A stretch of 8,223 bases of DNA from Candidatus Omnitrophota bacterium (GCA_016789035.1 JAEUSC010000041.1:1-8223), one strand, 5' to 3'; positions 1-6,996 are shown, numbered from the stretch's first letter. Numbers and translations are program-made. The notes: generated from the sequence alone by a model not told the origin.

Positions 1-586
1 GAGCCACCGCAAACATCATTAACGCATAGGCCAGCCATAACATCTGATGGGCACATCTCCACTGTTGTGCCCGCAGGTAGCCATCAAAAGCCAACATCAT
101 AAAAAATGCGCACATCACGTTGGATATACCGGATACACAGGCGACCGCTTCTGTCTGGACAGGATGCACAAGAAAAATCGCGGCAGCGACCAATGACATC
201 TTCCGCGCTTGGCTGATGCGACGCATAATGCCGTAAAAAAGCAGGCCATTAACAACATGAATAAGGATATTAATGAAGTGATACCCAGCAGGATGAAAAC
301 CAAATAGCAGAAATTCCAGACGATAAACAACTTCCAAAACCGGCCGGTAATACGGCGTCACTAATCCTTGAAAGAATTGCGGAATGGCCGGACGAAAAAA
401 CGCGTCGGTGAGGTTGTCCCACCGTTGAATGTTCGGGTTCTGCTGGATAAATACAATGTCGTCATGAACAAACGGCAGGCCAAGGGCATTGAAGTAGACA
501 AGGAATCCTAAAGTAACCAGGATCGCAATAGACGCAACAAAACCCCGATCCAGCAAACGGTCAATCACACTTAATAAAGTGGGCAT
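1..586 (-). CDS. TMTC-like GT-C family membrane glycosyltransferase, N-terminal part (cut by window edge)
   Basis: Partial gene: 195 codons are visible and the C-terminus lies beyond base 1. The protein starts with a short cytoplasmic segment and a membrane helix (about residues 16-36), followed at once by an acidic pair in FVHDDIVFIQQN (D42-D43). It then has YYRP at 79-82, YHFINILIHVVNGLLFY near 102-118, and HPVQTEAV at 141-148 followed by SGISN. This order (a catalytic-type DD after the first helix, then YYRP, then HPVQTEA) is known from bacterial relatives of the TMTC/DUF1736 GT-C glycosyltransferases, integral membrane enzymes that move a sugar from a lipid-linked donor to protein outside the cytoplasm and usually carry C-terminal TPRs. 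Whether TPRs are present here cannot be seen. The start ATG lies 18 nt after the HPt gene stop, which sits in the same frame, so longer starts are excluded. No clear Shine-Dalgarno is present; translational coupling is likely. Substrate unknown. Confidence 0.8.
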   Translation of the reverse strand, partial: MPTLLSVIDRLLDRGFVASIAILVTLGFLVYFNALGLPFVHDDIVFIQQNPNIQRWDNLTDAFFRPAIPQFFQGLVTPYYRPVLEVVYRLEFLLFGFHPAGYHFINILIHVVNGLLFYGIMRRISQARKMSLVAAAIFLVHPVQTEAVACVSGISNVMCAFFMMLAFDGYLRAQQWRCAHQMLWLAYALMMFAVA

Positions 587-604
587 GATAAAGATGTAGG
601 CAAA

Positions 605-955
605 TCAGCTTGCAAAATCTTTCTTCAATTGCGCAGCAAATTTCTTGATAAGCTCAAACTGAGTGTCAACTTCTTGAAGGATGGGTCCTAACTGTCCAAG
701 ATCGTTAACTTTGACAGCCTGTTCGATTTTAAGAAAATTGGCATGCATTTCTTTGGCAGAAATATTACCGGAAGCGCCTTTTAAAGAGTGTGCCACTTCT
801 TTGATTTTGGCAATGTCACTGGCACTCACGGCTGTTTGTAATGCCTGTCGCTTGATAACAAAATCTTCTTGAAAAATATCAAGGAGTTCTAGAAGAAGTT
901 CCTTGTCATCCTGCACACGTTCCATAAAATCCTTCAAATCGATGATCTCGCTCAT
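605..955 (-). CDS. stand-alone HPt (histidine phosphotransfer) domain protein
   Basis: A 116-residue, all-helical soluble protein consisting of one HPt domain. The phosphoacceptor motif is AHSLKGAS with H56, matching the family pattern (A/V)HxLKGxx. Length is typical of single-domain HPt proteins. In a phosphorelay an HPt protein accepts phosphate from the receiver domain of a hybrid kinase and passes it to a response regulator. The gene lies 22 nt downstream of a hybrid kinase that has a receiver but no HPt of its own, so it is very probably that kinase's partner. The ATG has a good ribosome binding site (AAGGGG, 5 nt before the start). No response regulator follows: the next gene is a membrane glycosyltransferase, so the final receiver must be encoded elsewhere. 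The family call is secure; the partner assignment is inferred from position. Confidence 0.93.
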   Translation of the reverse strand: MSEIIDLKDFMERVQDDKELLLELLDIFQEDFVIKRQALQTAVSASDIAKIKEVAHSLKGASGNISAKEMHANFLKIEQAVKVNDLGQLGPILQEVDTQFELIKKFAAQLKKDFAS

Positions 956-960
956 AAATA

Positions 961-966
961 CCCCTT
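961..966 (-). promoter_or_regulatory. ribosome binding site of the HPt gene
   Basis: AAGGGG on the minus strand, 5 nt before the ATG. It is the clearest ribosome binding site in the operon and supports this start. It also suggests that HPt is translated independently of the kinase, which has no good site of its own. Confidence 0.7.
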
Positions 967-977
967 AACATTAATTA

Positions 978-3290
978 TTATTGATTTTTGTTTTCAATGA
1001 GTCTGTCTATCTCGGCGAACAATTGTTCACGGTTGATCGGTTTTGATACGTACCCATCCATCCCTTGTTTTAAATAAAATTCCTTGTCTCCCGCCATAGC
1101 GTTAGCCGTCATGGCAACGATCAAAACGTGACTGCCGGTTTGTTTTTCTTCCGCGCGAATCATTCTTGTCGCCTCAATCCCTGTCATTTCTGGCATTTGG
1201 TCGTCCATCAAAATAAGATCGTAAGACTGTTTATTCAAATGCTCCAAAACTTCCTTTCCGTTTATGGCCGTCGTGGCTTTCCAGCCTTTCTTCTCGAGAA
1301 TTTTCAAAATAATCTTCTGATTTACATGATTATCTTCAGCAACCAGAATGCGAAGCCCGGATTGGCTTAAATTCTCCGAAGAAACGCTGCCTGCAACCGA
1401 CGCTTTATCAGCGACCACTGCCAAAAGCGGTTGATCCCCCGCAACGTCAAACAGAATATTGAACTTAAACTGGCTGCCTTCATTCGCTTTGCTTTCAACC
1501 CAAATACGGCCGTCCATCATTTCCACTAATTTCTTGCAGATTGCCAATCCCAAACCGGTGCCGCCATATTTTCGCGTCGTATGATCATCCGCCTGAGAAA
1601 ACAAATCAAAAATACTCTCATGTTTATCCGCCGGAATACCGATACCGCTGTCCTGGACAATAAAGAGTAGCTCGCAGTGTTTTTCTTTCAGAGAAATCAA
1701 CTCCACTTTGACTCGGACAAAACCTTTATGTGTAAACTTAATCGCGTTATTGACTAGGTTGATAATGATTTGGCGCAGGCGGACAGGATCGCCGATCAAA
1801 TACTTAGGGATCTTATCTTCAATATTCCACAAAAGGTCTACTTGTTTTTTTTCAGCCAGCACCGCCAGACCTCGGCAGACATTTTTGACCATATCATGCA
1901 CATTGAGCTCCACTTTCTCAATGGTGATTTTCCCGGCCTCAGCCTTAGAGAGATCCAAGATGTCGTTTAAGAGCCCCAAGAGATTGTCGGCCGCATCTTT
2001 GGCAACCTTCAAATTTTCCCGCTGCTCGTCCGTCAGCTTGGTTTCCAGCGTCATGTCCAGCATGCCAATTACAGCATTCATAGGCGTACGAACTTCGTGA
2101 GACATTTTTGCCAGAAATAAACTTTTCGCGCTATTGGCCTCTTCCGCCGCCAATTTGGCAACCAGGAGCATCTGACGGAATTTTTTCTGTTCCGTTATGT
2201 CCTGGATAATCCCGATCGAGCCCAAAAAGTTGTTTTGTTCATCCCTTAAGACATTAACAGAAAGGTCCACGTCAATCACCCGCCCGTCCTTGCATGACAC
2301 CTTTGTCTCCATGTGATGCTTAGAGCCTTTAGCCAAAATATTTTCCGAACGGATTTTTTGCCATTCTTCCGGAGGATACAGCGAGCTTGCGGGCAGATGG
2401 TTCAAATCCTTTTTAGACATTCCGAGCAAATTTTCGGCAAACGTATTCCAGGAAACAATGCGCTGCTGTTGATCGCTGACCAAAATCGCAGCCGGAGAGT
2501 TGTCCAAAATGACGCGCATTTTATTTTCCGAATCACGCAGTTTCTTTTCAATCAACTTCAAGTTCGTGATGTCGTTGAGTATTCCAATGGACCCGATGAT
2601 GTCACCCTGAGGATTCTTTAAAACGGAAATGGAAACATTCACATCCAGCAGACTGCCGTCGCTGCGGATAATCTGTGTGGCAATGTCAGCCAGCATGCCG
2701 CGCTCCCGGATACGCAAAGCCCGCATCCGCCGCCATTCCTCTTCCGTGTACAACTCATGAACAGGCTTATTAAAAAGGTCCTTTTGCGACATGACCAATA
2801 TTTTCTCGGCCATGGGGTTCCATGCTACGATCCGTTCATTTTTGTCCGTAACCGTAATAGCTGCTGCTGAACGCTCGAAGACAATACGGAATAATTCCTT
2901 GGATTCCGACAGTTCATTTTCAAGGTTACGTTTTGAAGAAATATCCTCGATAACAACATCGAAACTTTCCGGCTGGTTTTTGGAGGCAAATATTGTTGTG
3001 ATGGAGATGATGCATGCCAAGGAACTTCGGTCTTTATGCTTAAAAAGCACCTCTTGTTTTTGGACGGCTTTCTGCTCAATCGCCTGATCAAAAAGAAAAT
3101 CAAAACGCTCCTGATCAACAAAAAGCTCTCGGGCCTTAACACCCGTTAATTCCATCCCGTTGTAACCTAGAAATTTGGTCAACGCCGCATTCGCATACAA
3201 AATCTGACCGCGTCCCGTAGCACTGGATCGAAAGACACCCACCTGCAAATTATCGAGGATGCTTTGAAATGAAATGTCTGAGGATTCCAT
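978..3290 (-). CDS. cytoplasmic PAS-PAS-PAS hybrid sensor histidine kinase with C-terminal receiver
   Basis: 770 residues, with no signal peptide or membrane helix, so it probably senses an internal cue. Three PAS domains lie at about 8-112, 123-235 and 256-368; the second and third are clearly related (both end GSIGI..DIT). HisKA: the H-box KMSHEVRTP has the phosphorylated H398. The HATPase domain runs about 500-615, with N-box NLVNNAIKF (N515), G1 box DSGIGI (D547) and G2 box GGTGLGLAI (576-584). The receiver covers about 646-765, with the acidic pair E652/D653, phosphoacceptor D696 in DLILMDDQMP, T728 and K750-P751. All catalytic residues are intact. The expected chemistry is autophosphorylation of H398, transfer to D696, then to a separate HPt protein, encoded next. 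The ATG is 3 nt after the stop of the small membrane protein and lacks a clear ribosome binding site, so coupled translation is likely. The signal and the output genes cannot be told from the sequence. Confidence 0.96.
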   Translation of the reverse strand: MESSDISFQSILDNLQVGVFRSSATGRGQILYANAALTKFLGYNGMELTGVKARELFVDQERFDFLFDQAIEQKAVQKQEVLFKHKDRSSLACIISITTIFASKNQPESFDVVIEDISSKRNLENELSESKELFRIVFERSAAAITVTDKNERIVAWNPMAEKILVMSQKDLFNKPVHELYTEEEWRRMRALRIRERGMLADIATQIIRSDGSLLDVNVSISVLKNPQGDIIGSIGILNDITNLKLIEKKLRDSENKMRVILDNSPAAILVSDQQQRIVSWNTFAENLLGMSKKDLNHLPASSLYPPEEWQKIRSENILAKGSKHHMETKVSCKDGRVIDVDLSVNVLRDEQNNFLGSIGIIQDITEQKKFRQMLLVAKLAAEEANSAKSLFLAKMSHEVRTPMNAVIGMLDMTLETKLTDEQRENLKVAKDAADNLLGLLNDILDLSKAEAGKITIEKVELNVHDMVKNVCRGLAVLAEKKQVDLLWNIEDKIPKYLIGDPVRLRQIIINLVNNAIKFTHKGFVRVKVELISLKEKHCELLFIVQDSGIGIPADKHESIFDLFSQADDHTTRKYGGTGLGLAICKKLVEMMDGRIWVESKANEGSQFKFNILFDVAGDQPLLAVVADKASVAGSVSSENLSQSGLRILVAEDNHVNQKIILKILEKKGWKATTAINGKEVLEHLNKQSYDLILMDDQMPEMTGIEATRMIRAEEKQTGSHVLIVAMTANAMAGDKEFYLKQGMDGYVSKPINREQLFAEIDRLIENKNQ

Positions 3291-3293
3291 AGA

Positions 3294-3584
3294 TTATAAT
3301 TTAAACCTGAAGTTCACTCCGATAGCGCACATATTAAAGATTCCCATCATGACGGCTAAGGCTACCATACATGATTTCAAGATACCACCCCAATCTGAAG
3401 AAAAATCAAACATGGTTGAACCAGTCATCAGCGCGTGGATGATGTAGATGGCGACATAAATGGAGAACCCGGACAAAAAAAAGACAAGGAGGGAAAACAG
3501 CGTCGATAACGCAAACACAAAAACATTGTATAAAAGAATATTACCTTCGGAAATTTTACTGGCTGCGATTCCAATGCGCTTCAT
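3294..3584 (-). CDS. small hydrophobic membrane protein of unknown function
   Basis: 96 residues, family not recognised. A short basic N-terminus (MKR...K) is followed by a long hydrophobic stretch at about 19-53, which could be one long or two short helices, a polar loop at 54-66 (TGSTMFDFSSDWGG), and a second hydrophobic stretch at about 67-91. It ends in the basic tail NFRFKL. There is no cysteine lipobox and no enzymatic motif. It sits 12 nt after the M48 protease gene and only 3 nt before the hybrid kinase gene, so it is co-transcribed with both. Possible roles, inferred from context only, are a membrane partner of the protease or an accessory for the otherwise soluble kinase. The start is the ATG just downstream of the protease stop, with a weak GGA 8 nt before it. 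It is likely a real gene because of its packing and consistent membrane-protein composition. Confidence 0.7.
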   Translation of the reverse strand: MKRIGIAASKISEGNILLYNVFVFALSTLFSLLVFFLSGFSIYVAIYIIHALMTGSTMFDFSSDWGGILKSCMVALAVMMGIFNMCAIGVNFRFKL

Positions 3585-3596
3585 ATCATTTGTCCG

Positions 3597-4367
3597 TTAA
3601 TATTTGGGTTCGCCGCCCTGAATTTCGTTCTCAACAGCCTTAATTCGGTCATCTAAATGAGGGTGCGTGCGCAGGAAGCTGGGCGGCTCGGGACCCTTTG
3701 AGTTTGCCTTCAAAATTTCAAACGTTCGTATCATAGCATCCAATTTATAGCCGGCCAAGCGCATATATTTAATTCCTAATTGATCAGCTTCAAATTCGTC
3801 CTGGCGGCCGTAAGCAGACATGGCCACATTGGCAATGAATCCTCCGCCGACAGACGCCAGCTGTCGGGCGACATCGCTACCGATGCGGCTTAAGACTAAT
3901 TTTGCAACAAAGTCATATCCCAATGCAGCCTGGAATTTTTTCACAGTATGTTTAGCGGCGCTGTGACCGACTTCATGCGCCAGAACAGCGGCAATCTCAT
4001 CATCACTGGACAATTTATCGAAGAGCCCTTCATAGAAATAAATGTACCCTCCCGGCACAGTAAACGCATTGAGATCATCCTGGGCCACCAAAGTAAAATG
4101 ATATTCAAAATCCTGCCGATCGCTCACCTGCGCGATCCGGTGCCCAACCTTCTGAAGCCGCCCGATCTTCGCTTTGTCTTGGCTAACGGGATACTGCTGA
4201 CGCAGCTGCGTATTGAAACTCTGCCCCATACTGAGCTCAGTATCGGTCGAAATAAAAATAAACTCCCGGCGGCCGGTCGCAGCATTAAGTGTGGTACAAC
4301 CGCTCAACTGAAGAACGGTCGACAGACAGACAAACAAAGTTAACAGACGGGCAATGAATTGTCTCAT
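3597..4367 (-). CDS. M48 family zinc metalloprotease, lipoprotein (LoiP/BepA-like catalytic domain)
   Basis: 256 residues. The N-terminal signal sequence MRQFIARLLTLFVCLSTVL ends in a lipobox LSGC (C24), so the mature protein is probably lipid-anchored in the periplasm. The zinc site is HEVGH (131-135), with the third ligand E191 in EFEAD (191-195). The motif HPHLDDRI near 235-242 corresponds to the conserved THPxxxxRI segment of periplasmic M48 peptidases, and the upstream VPGGYIYFYEGL (104-115) is also typical. Members of this group (LoiP, BepA, YcaL) act in outer-membrane protein quality control. Unlike BepA this protein has no room for C-terminal TPRs and is close in length to LoiP/YcaL. 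The gene lies 14 nt after the HD-domain gene and 12 nt before the small membrane protein. No good ribosome binding site precedes the ATG. The family is certain; the exact substrate is unknown. Confidence 0.95.
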   Translation of the reverse strand: MRQFIARLLTLFVCLSTVLQLSGCTTLNAATGRREFIFISTDTELSMGQSFNTQLRQQYPVSQDKAKIGRLQKVGHRIAQVSDRQDFEYHFTLVAQDDLNAFTVPGGYIYFYEGLFDKLSSDDEIAAVLAHEVGHSAAKHTVKKFQAALGYDFVAKLVLSRIGSDVARQLASVGGGFIANVAMSAYGRQDEFEADQLGIKYMRLAGYKLDAMIRTFEILKANSKGPEPPSFLRTHPHLDDRIKAVENEIQGGEPKY

Positions 4368-4381
4368 GATAAAAAGTTAGA

Positions 4382-5011
4382 TTATCGTTCAAACTTAACG
4401 ACGGACTGCCACCAGTCGTGACTGTCCCACGACATAAACTTTTGCCACAATTGCTGGGCGGTTTTCGTTTTCAAATGGCCCGGGGCGATCTGGAAGAACT
4501 TCTTTGCGGTCGTGTGGCCGTTTTCATAATATTCTTTGGCTTGAACCAAACACTCCAGGATATCGGCATCACGGGCCACAATACTTTCTTGGGAAAGCTG
4601 GGCGTCATAATCGCTGCGCATTTGCCCCAGCGAATGTTTCACCTTCGGATGAAGATCCTTAACCTGATCGAAAAAAACCTTTTTCTCGGCGTCTCGAAAT
4701 TCAATGTAGTAATGCCCCATTTTATGCAGATCATTGATGCGGGCCTCATGGATATCATTAAAGAGCGCCATTGTCATGGTCTTGTACGGATCAACCCCTT
4801 CAACGTGTGCGATATAAAATGCAATTACCGCAGTTCGAAAGGAATGCTCGGCGACAGTTTCCGGATCATCAATACCCGCCACCCACCAGCCACTACGCTT
4901 GATGCGTTTGAGCAGACCCGCTTCCGCGAAGAAATCCAGGGCCGAAAGAAATTCGTCCTTCTTTCTAGGAACGGAACGTTTGAGGTTATTTTTTTTGCCG
5001 GGAGATTTCAT
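4382..5011 (-). CDS. HD-domain phosphohydrolase, YfbR/HDDC2-like, with an altered HD motif
   Basis: 209 residues from the ATG at 5011. An in-frame ATG at 5041 would add ten residues and overlap RlmB by 56 nt instead of 26; neither has a clear ribosome binding site, and the conserved domain begins only near residue 21. The fold matches the 5'-deoxynucleotidase YfbR / HDDC2 group of HD proteins, which dephosphorylate (d)NMPs: LLKRIKRSGWW, then ETVAEHSFRTA (metal ligand H56), MALFNDIHEARINDL, and ARDADILECLVQA (D150). In relatives the central motif is HD followed by E and GDL; here the His is replaced by Asn (N85-D86, codon AAT at 4757-4759). Activity may therefore be changed or lost, or H88 two residues later may compensate. 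The gene overlaps the end of the methyltransferase gene and is followed 14 nt later by the M48 protease, within the same operon. The substrate is not determinable. Confidence 0.85.
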   Translation of the reverse strand: MKSPGKKNNLKRSVPRKKDEFLSALDFFAEAGLLKRIKRSGWWVAGIDDPETVAEHSFRTAVIAFYIAHVEGVDPYKTMTMALFNDIHEARINDLHKMGHYYIEFRDAEKKVFFDQVKDLHPKVKHSLGQMRSDYDAQLSQESIVARDADILECLVQAKEYYENGHTTAKKFFQIAPGHLKTKTAQQLWQKFMSWDSHDWWQSVVKFER

Positions 5012-5702
5012 ATGCAAAAATGGTCGCGGCCTGCGCGACATTCAATGACATTTTATTCTTGGCCATAGGAATGGTTAGTTTCAAATCCACATGCTGCAGA
5101 ATAACATCGCGGATCCCTTTTTGCTCGGAGCCCACAACTAATCCCAAAGGAAACTGCAGTTTGGCATGCGATAAGTCTTCACCTTCCTGCACAACCGAAC
5201 CGGCAATCCAGAAGCCGGCATCTTTGGCCTTCACAATGGCCTGTGCCAAATTACTCACCTGGCTGATGCGAACAAAATTTTCGCCGCCGCTGGCAATGCG
5301 AAGGACCGCCTCTGTCACAGACACCGAATCTTTGGTCGGCAAGACAACGGCAAATCCGCCGAGACACCCTAAACTGCGAAGAATGGAACCCAAGTTCTGA
5401 GGGTCGGTCACTCCATCCAGAAATAAAATGGACCAATGTTTAGACGAGGCCATTTCTAACAGCTCAACGTAAGGCGTATACAAAAAATCATCGACATCCG
5501 CCACAATACCTTGAGTGTTCACATTTCTTGCAATCTTCAGCAACTGACTGGCCGGAACTGCTGAGACGGGAATCCCCCACTTCTTGGCTTTTTGGGCAAT
5601 GAACCCGTGGTCGGCGTGGCCTTGCTCAACTAAAATTCGTCGGATGGATTGCGGATTGGAACGTATGCGTTCAATAACAGGATTTTTACCATAAAGTTTC
5701 AT
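4986..5702 (-). CDS. rlmB: SpoU/TrmH family RNA 2'-O-ribose methyltransferase, RlmB-like (23S rRNA Gm2251)
   Basis: 238 residues from ATG 5702; a GTG at 5711 is in frame but less likely, because the family begins near GKNPVIE (5-11). The small N-terminal substrate-binding domain (about 1-75) is followed by the SPOUT methyltransferase domain with the alpha/beta knot. Motif 1 is LDGVTDPQNLGSILRS (95-110, N103 and R109), motif 2 is VVGSEQKGIR (E193), and motif 3 is IPM (from 211) with SLNVAQAA (N221). RlmB transfers a methyl group from S-adenosylmethionine to the 2'-OH of G2251 in the 23S rRNA P-loop. Motif 2 has Gln where Gly is most usual (EGxG), a minor deviation. As the first gene of the run, it follows a 210-nt gap in which I find no convincing -35/-10 pair. 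Related SpoU enzymes acting on tRNA cannot be wholly excluded, but the N-terminal domain favours RlmB. Confidence 0.9.
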   Translation of the reverse strand: MKLYGKNPVIERIRSNPQSIRRILVEQGHADHGFIAQKAKKWGIPVSAVPASQLLKIARNVNTQGIVADVDDFLYTPYVELLEMASSKHWSILFLDGVTDPQNLGSILRSLGCLGGFAVVLPTKDSVSVTEAVLRIASGGENFVRISQVSNLAQAIVKAKDAGFWIAGSVVQEGEDLSHAKLQFPLGLVVGSEQKGIRDVILQHVDLKLTIPMAKNKMSLNVAQAATIFAYEISRQKK

Positions 5703-5882
5703 AATCGACACTCGAACTTGTTAAACAAATGATTTCTTAAATTTTAGACCGATAACGATTGATCAAGAATAACCCAAATCGACGAACCTGTCACCTAACA
5801 ATTTGATAAATCCAAATCTTAATTCCTGAAGCTATTGAATCAGCACAACAAAAGATAATGTTAAATCAGCTCTCGCCGTCAG

Positions 5883-5917
5883 CCCTATCTCTTTTCGGTT
5901 CCCGTCCCCTTCTCACC
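5883..5917 (-). repeat. purine-rich 3' module D (two motif copies) at the end of the last small gene
   Basis: Read on the minus strand, the gene stop TGA (5915-5913) leads straight into GAAGGGGACGGGAACC, then AAGAGATAGGG. Both resemble the AAGAGAnnGGG motif found at or just after three other gene ends in this region (6987-6996, 7449-7459, 8156-8167). No GAA-loop hairpin follows here. The rest of the gap up to rlmB (5703-5882) is AT-rich and shows no promoter, terminator or gene that I can support. Confidence 0.4.
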
Positions 5918-6248
5918 TTCTTATTAACCATTTACACAATTTTACCAATTCTCTGGCAGCCGAAATAATTTCCGTGCTCATTGATTGAACGTATCGATCT
6001 TTCTCGGCTTGCTTACTCTTCCAAGATAAAGGATCCCATAAATGGTGAACGCTCTGACTAGGAATGTGATCTGTTTGAGATGCAAAACTTGTAAAACTCA
6101 ATAAAACTTGTTCTAACGATTTCTCTTCCTCGCCATTAAAAGCATGTAATTGTTTTAATATTTCGCGAACACCATCCAACAAATCAATTTTCTGATCAAT
6201 CATTAGCTGAGCTGTACTACTTAAAGCGCTTTTGAGCTCCTGATTCAT
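5913..6248 (-). CDS. small soluble protein of unknown function with a TDHIP motif
   Basis: 111 residues from ATG 6248. An in-frame ATG at 6302 would add 18 residues, but it has no ribosome binding site, whereas 6248 has GAGG 12 nt upstream. The protein looks helical and soluble: LLDGVREILKQLHAF (about 23-37), LLSFTSFASQTDHIP (about 49-63), W71, and a C-terminal charged helix ending WLIRR. From memory the arrangement (I..L.G.R.L..L, then ETDHLP with a following Trp, then a terminal helix) resembles a group of small uncharacterised proteobacterial proteins, some labelled DUF2489-like; this was not verified. It follows the 154-residue unknown gene after 80 nt (26 nt with the longer start) with no hairpin module between, so the two may form one unit. 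Possible roles, such as an immunity protein or half of a toxin-antitoxin pair, are speculation from context. Confidence 0.65.
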   Translation of the reverse strand: MNQELKSALSSTAQLMIDQKIDLLDGVREILKQLHAFNGEEEKSLEQVLLSFTSFASQTDHIPSQSVHHLWDPLSWKSKQAEKDRYVQSMSTEIISAARELVKLCKWLIRR

Positions 6249-6328
6249 GATTCTAATAATCCTCTGCTTGAAACCTGCCGGGACACACGACTGAACCTTC
6301 ATTGGAATGATTTGACTTTCGATACTTA

Positions 6329-6793
6329 CTACCTAAAGAAGTTATAGAAATCATCTCTATTTTTTTCATACACCAACAAATCAGCAGGTGACAAATCCAA
6401 CAAAAAAGAAGACTTACTCGCATAATCCGACGGGTATTTTAATTTGAAATACCAAAGAACAATATCGATAGTCTGCGGGTGTTTAAAATCTTTTTCCAGA
6501 AAAGTTAGATCGCGGTCTTTTTCTTTTTCATTCGAATACTTCCAGGAATTGTACATGCCAAAGAAATGCAGGACAATTTTCAGGCAAACTTCATTGATCT
6601 CCTCTTCTTTTAGCTTCCCTTTTGCCGTCTTTGAATATTGAGATTTCAGTATTTCAAAATTCTTACTGATGATGTTCACGGTTTCATCAATGGTTTGGCC
6701 TGGTAAAGGGCATTGATGGTCTTGCATTTTCAAATGAAGCCCGAATTGGTTTTCAATTAACTCGATTTTGATGGATTCAATGGAGAAAAACAT
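6329..6793 (-). CDS. hypothetical protein, 154 residues, unrecognised
   Basis: I do not recognise a family. The protein begins with a probable beta-rich segment (FFSIESIKIELIENQFGLHLKM, about 2-23) containing alternating hydrophobic residues. It continues with a helical, lysine- and glutamate-rich middle (about 35-75) and ends with an aromatic-rich segment (IVLWYFKLKYPSDYA near 111-125 and YEKNRDDFYNFFR at the end). There is no signal peptide, membrane helix or catalytic motif. Codon use is clearly more AT-rich than in the rlmB-to-kinase operon. The ATG lacks a good ribosome binding site. It lies downstream of stem-loop site A, and the next gene follows without any repeat module. Its size and setting would suit a small effector or immunity-type protein, but nothing in the sequence demonstrates this. 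Confidence 0.65.
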   Translation of the reverse strand: MFFSIESIKIELIENQFGLHLKMQDHQCPLPGQTIDETVNIISKNFEILKSQYSKTAKGKLKEEEINEVCLKIVLHFFGMYNSWKYSNEKEKDRDLTFLEKDFKHPQTIDIVLWYFKLKYPSDYASKSSFLLDLSPADLLVYEKNRDDFYNFFR

Positions 6794-6890
6794 GATCTGT
6801 TAACTTTTGTGATCGTTGACATGGCTGTGGTTTTCAATGCTTTTTTAAGCTAATTTCATCTACTGAACCTTAATTAATTCGGGTTACGTT

Positions 6891-6996
6891 GTCGGCCGAA
6901 GGCCGACACATCGAGCCATGTCCGGAGGATTTCCAAAAGAATCCGACGGACGTTGTTGGCTCGATGCCGATTAGCAGGAACCATCGCCCTCTCTTT
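6891..6996 (-). repeat. structured intergenic element, site A (hairpin + long stem-loop + purine motif)
   Basis: Three parts. (1) A perfect 7-bp hairpin GTCGGCC-GAA-GGCCGAC at 6891-6907. (2) A 58-nt stem-loop at 6909-6966: the outer arms CATCGAGCCA (6909-6918) and TGGCTCGATG (6957-6966) pair perfectly. The inner arms at 6920-6931 and 6940-6951 pair at 10 of 12 positions, the two mismatches being a tandem G-A/A-G step, with an 8-nt loop. (3) The purine motif AAAGAGAGGG (minus strand, 6996-6987), which begins inside the TAA stop of the lipoprotein gene. There is no T-run, so it is not an ordinary intrinsic terminator. The remainder of this 201-nt gap (6794-6890) is AT-rich and otherwise featureless. 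Confidence 0.7.

Noticed and set aside
115..330. Minus-strand 71-codon frame as a separate small membrane protein
   Set aside because: It overlaps the TMTC-like gene in another frame; the latter has family motifs (DD, YYRP, HPVQTEAV) and stays open to the window edge.
1708..2100. Plus-strand open frame of 130 codons (and other plus-strand frames at 2313-2621 and 2791-3087)
   Set aside because: All are antisense to the kinase gene, whose motifs are continuous through these stretches.
4418..5068. Plus-strand 216-codon open frame
   Set aside because: It is antisense to the HD-domain gene and the rlmB end, whose motifs are clear. Its translation has no recognisable domain.
5703..5912. Promoter for the rlmB-led operon
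   Set aside because: A promoter is expected here, but no -35/-10 pair with acceptable spacing was found by eye; only weak AT-rich matches.
5810..5990. Plus-strand short frame giving a hydrophobic 35-residue peptide starting near 5863
   Set aside because: It has no ribosome binding site, is antisense to the end of the TDHIP gene, and its composition reflects the complement of the purine motif.
6891..6907. Rho-independent terminator
   Set aside because: The hairpin is strong but no T-run follows on either strand; the same holds for the hairpins at 7420-7432 and 8053-8065.
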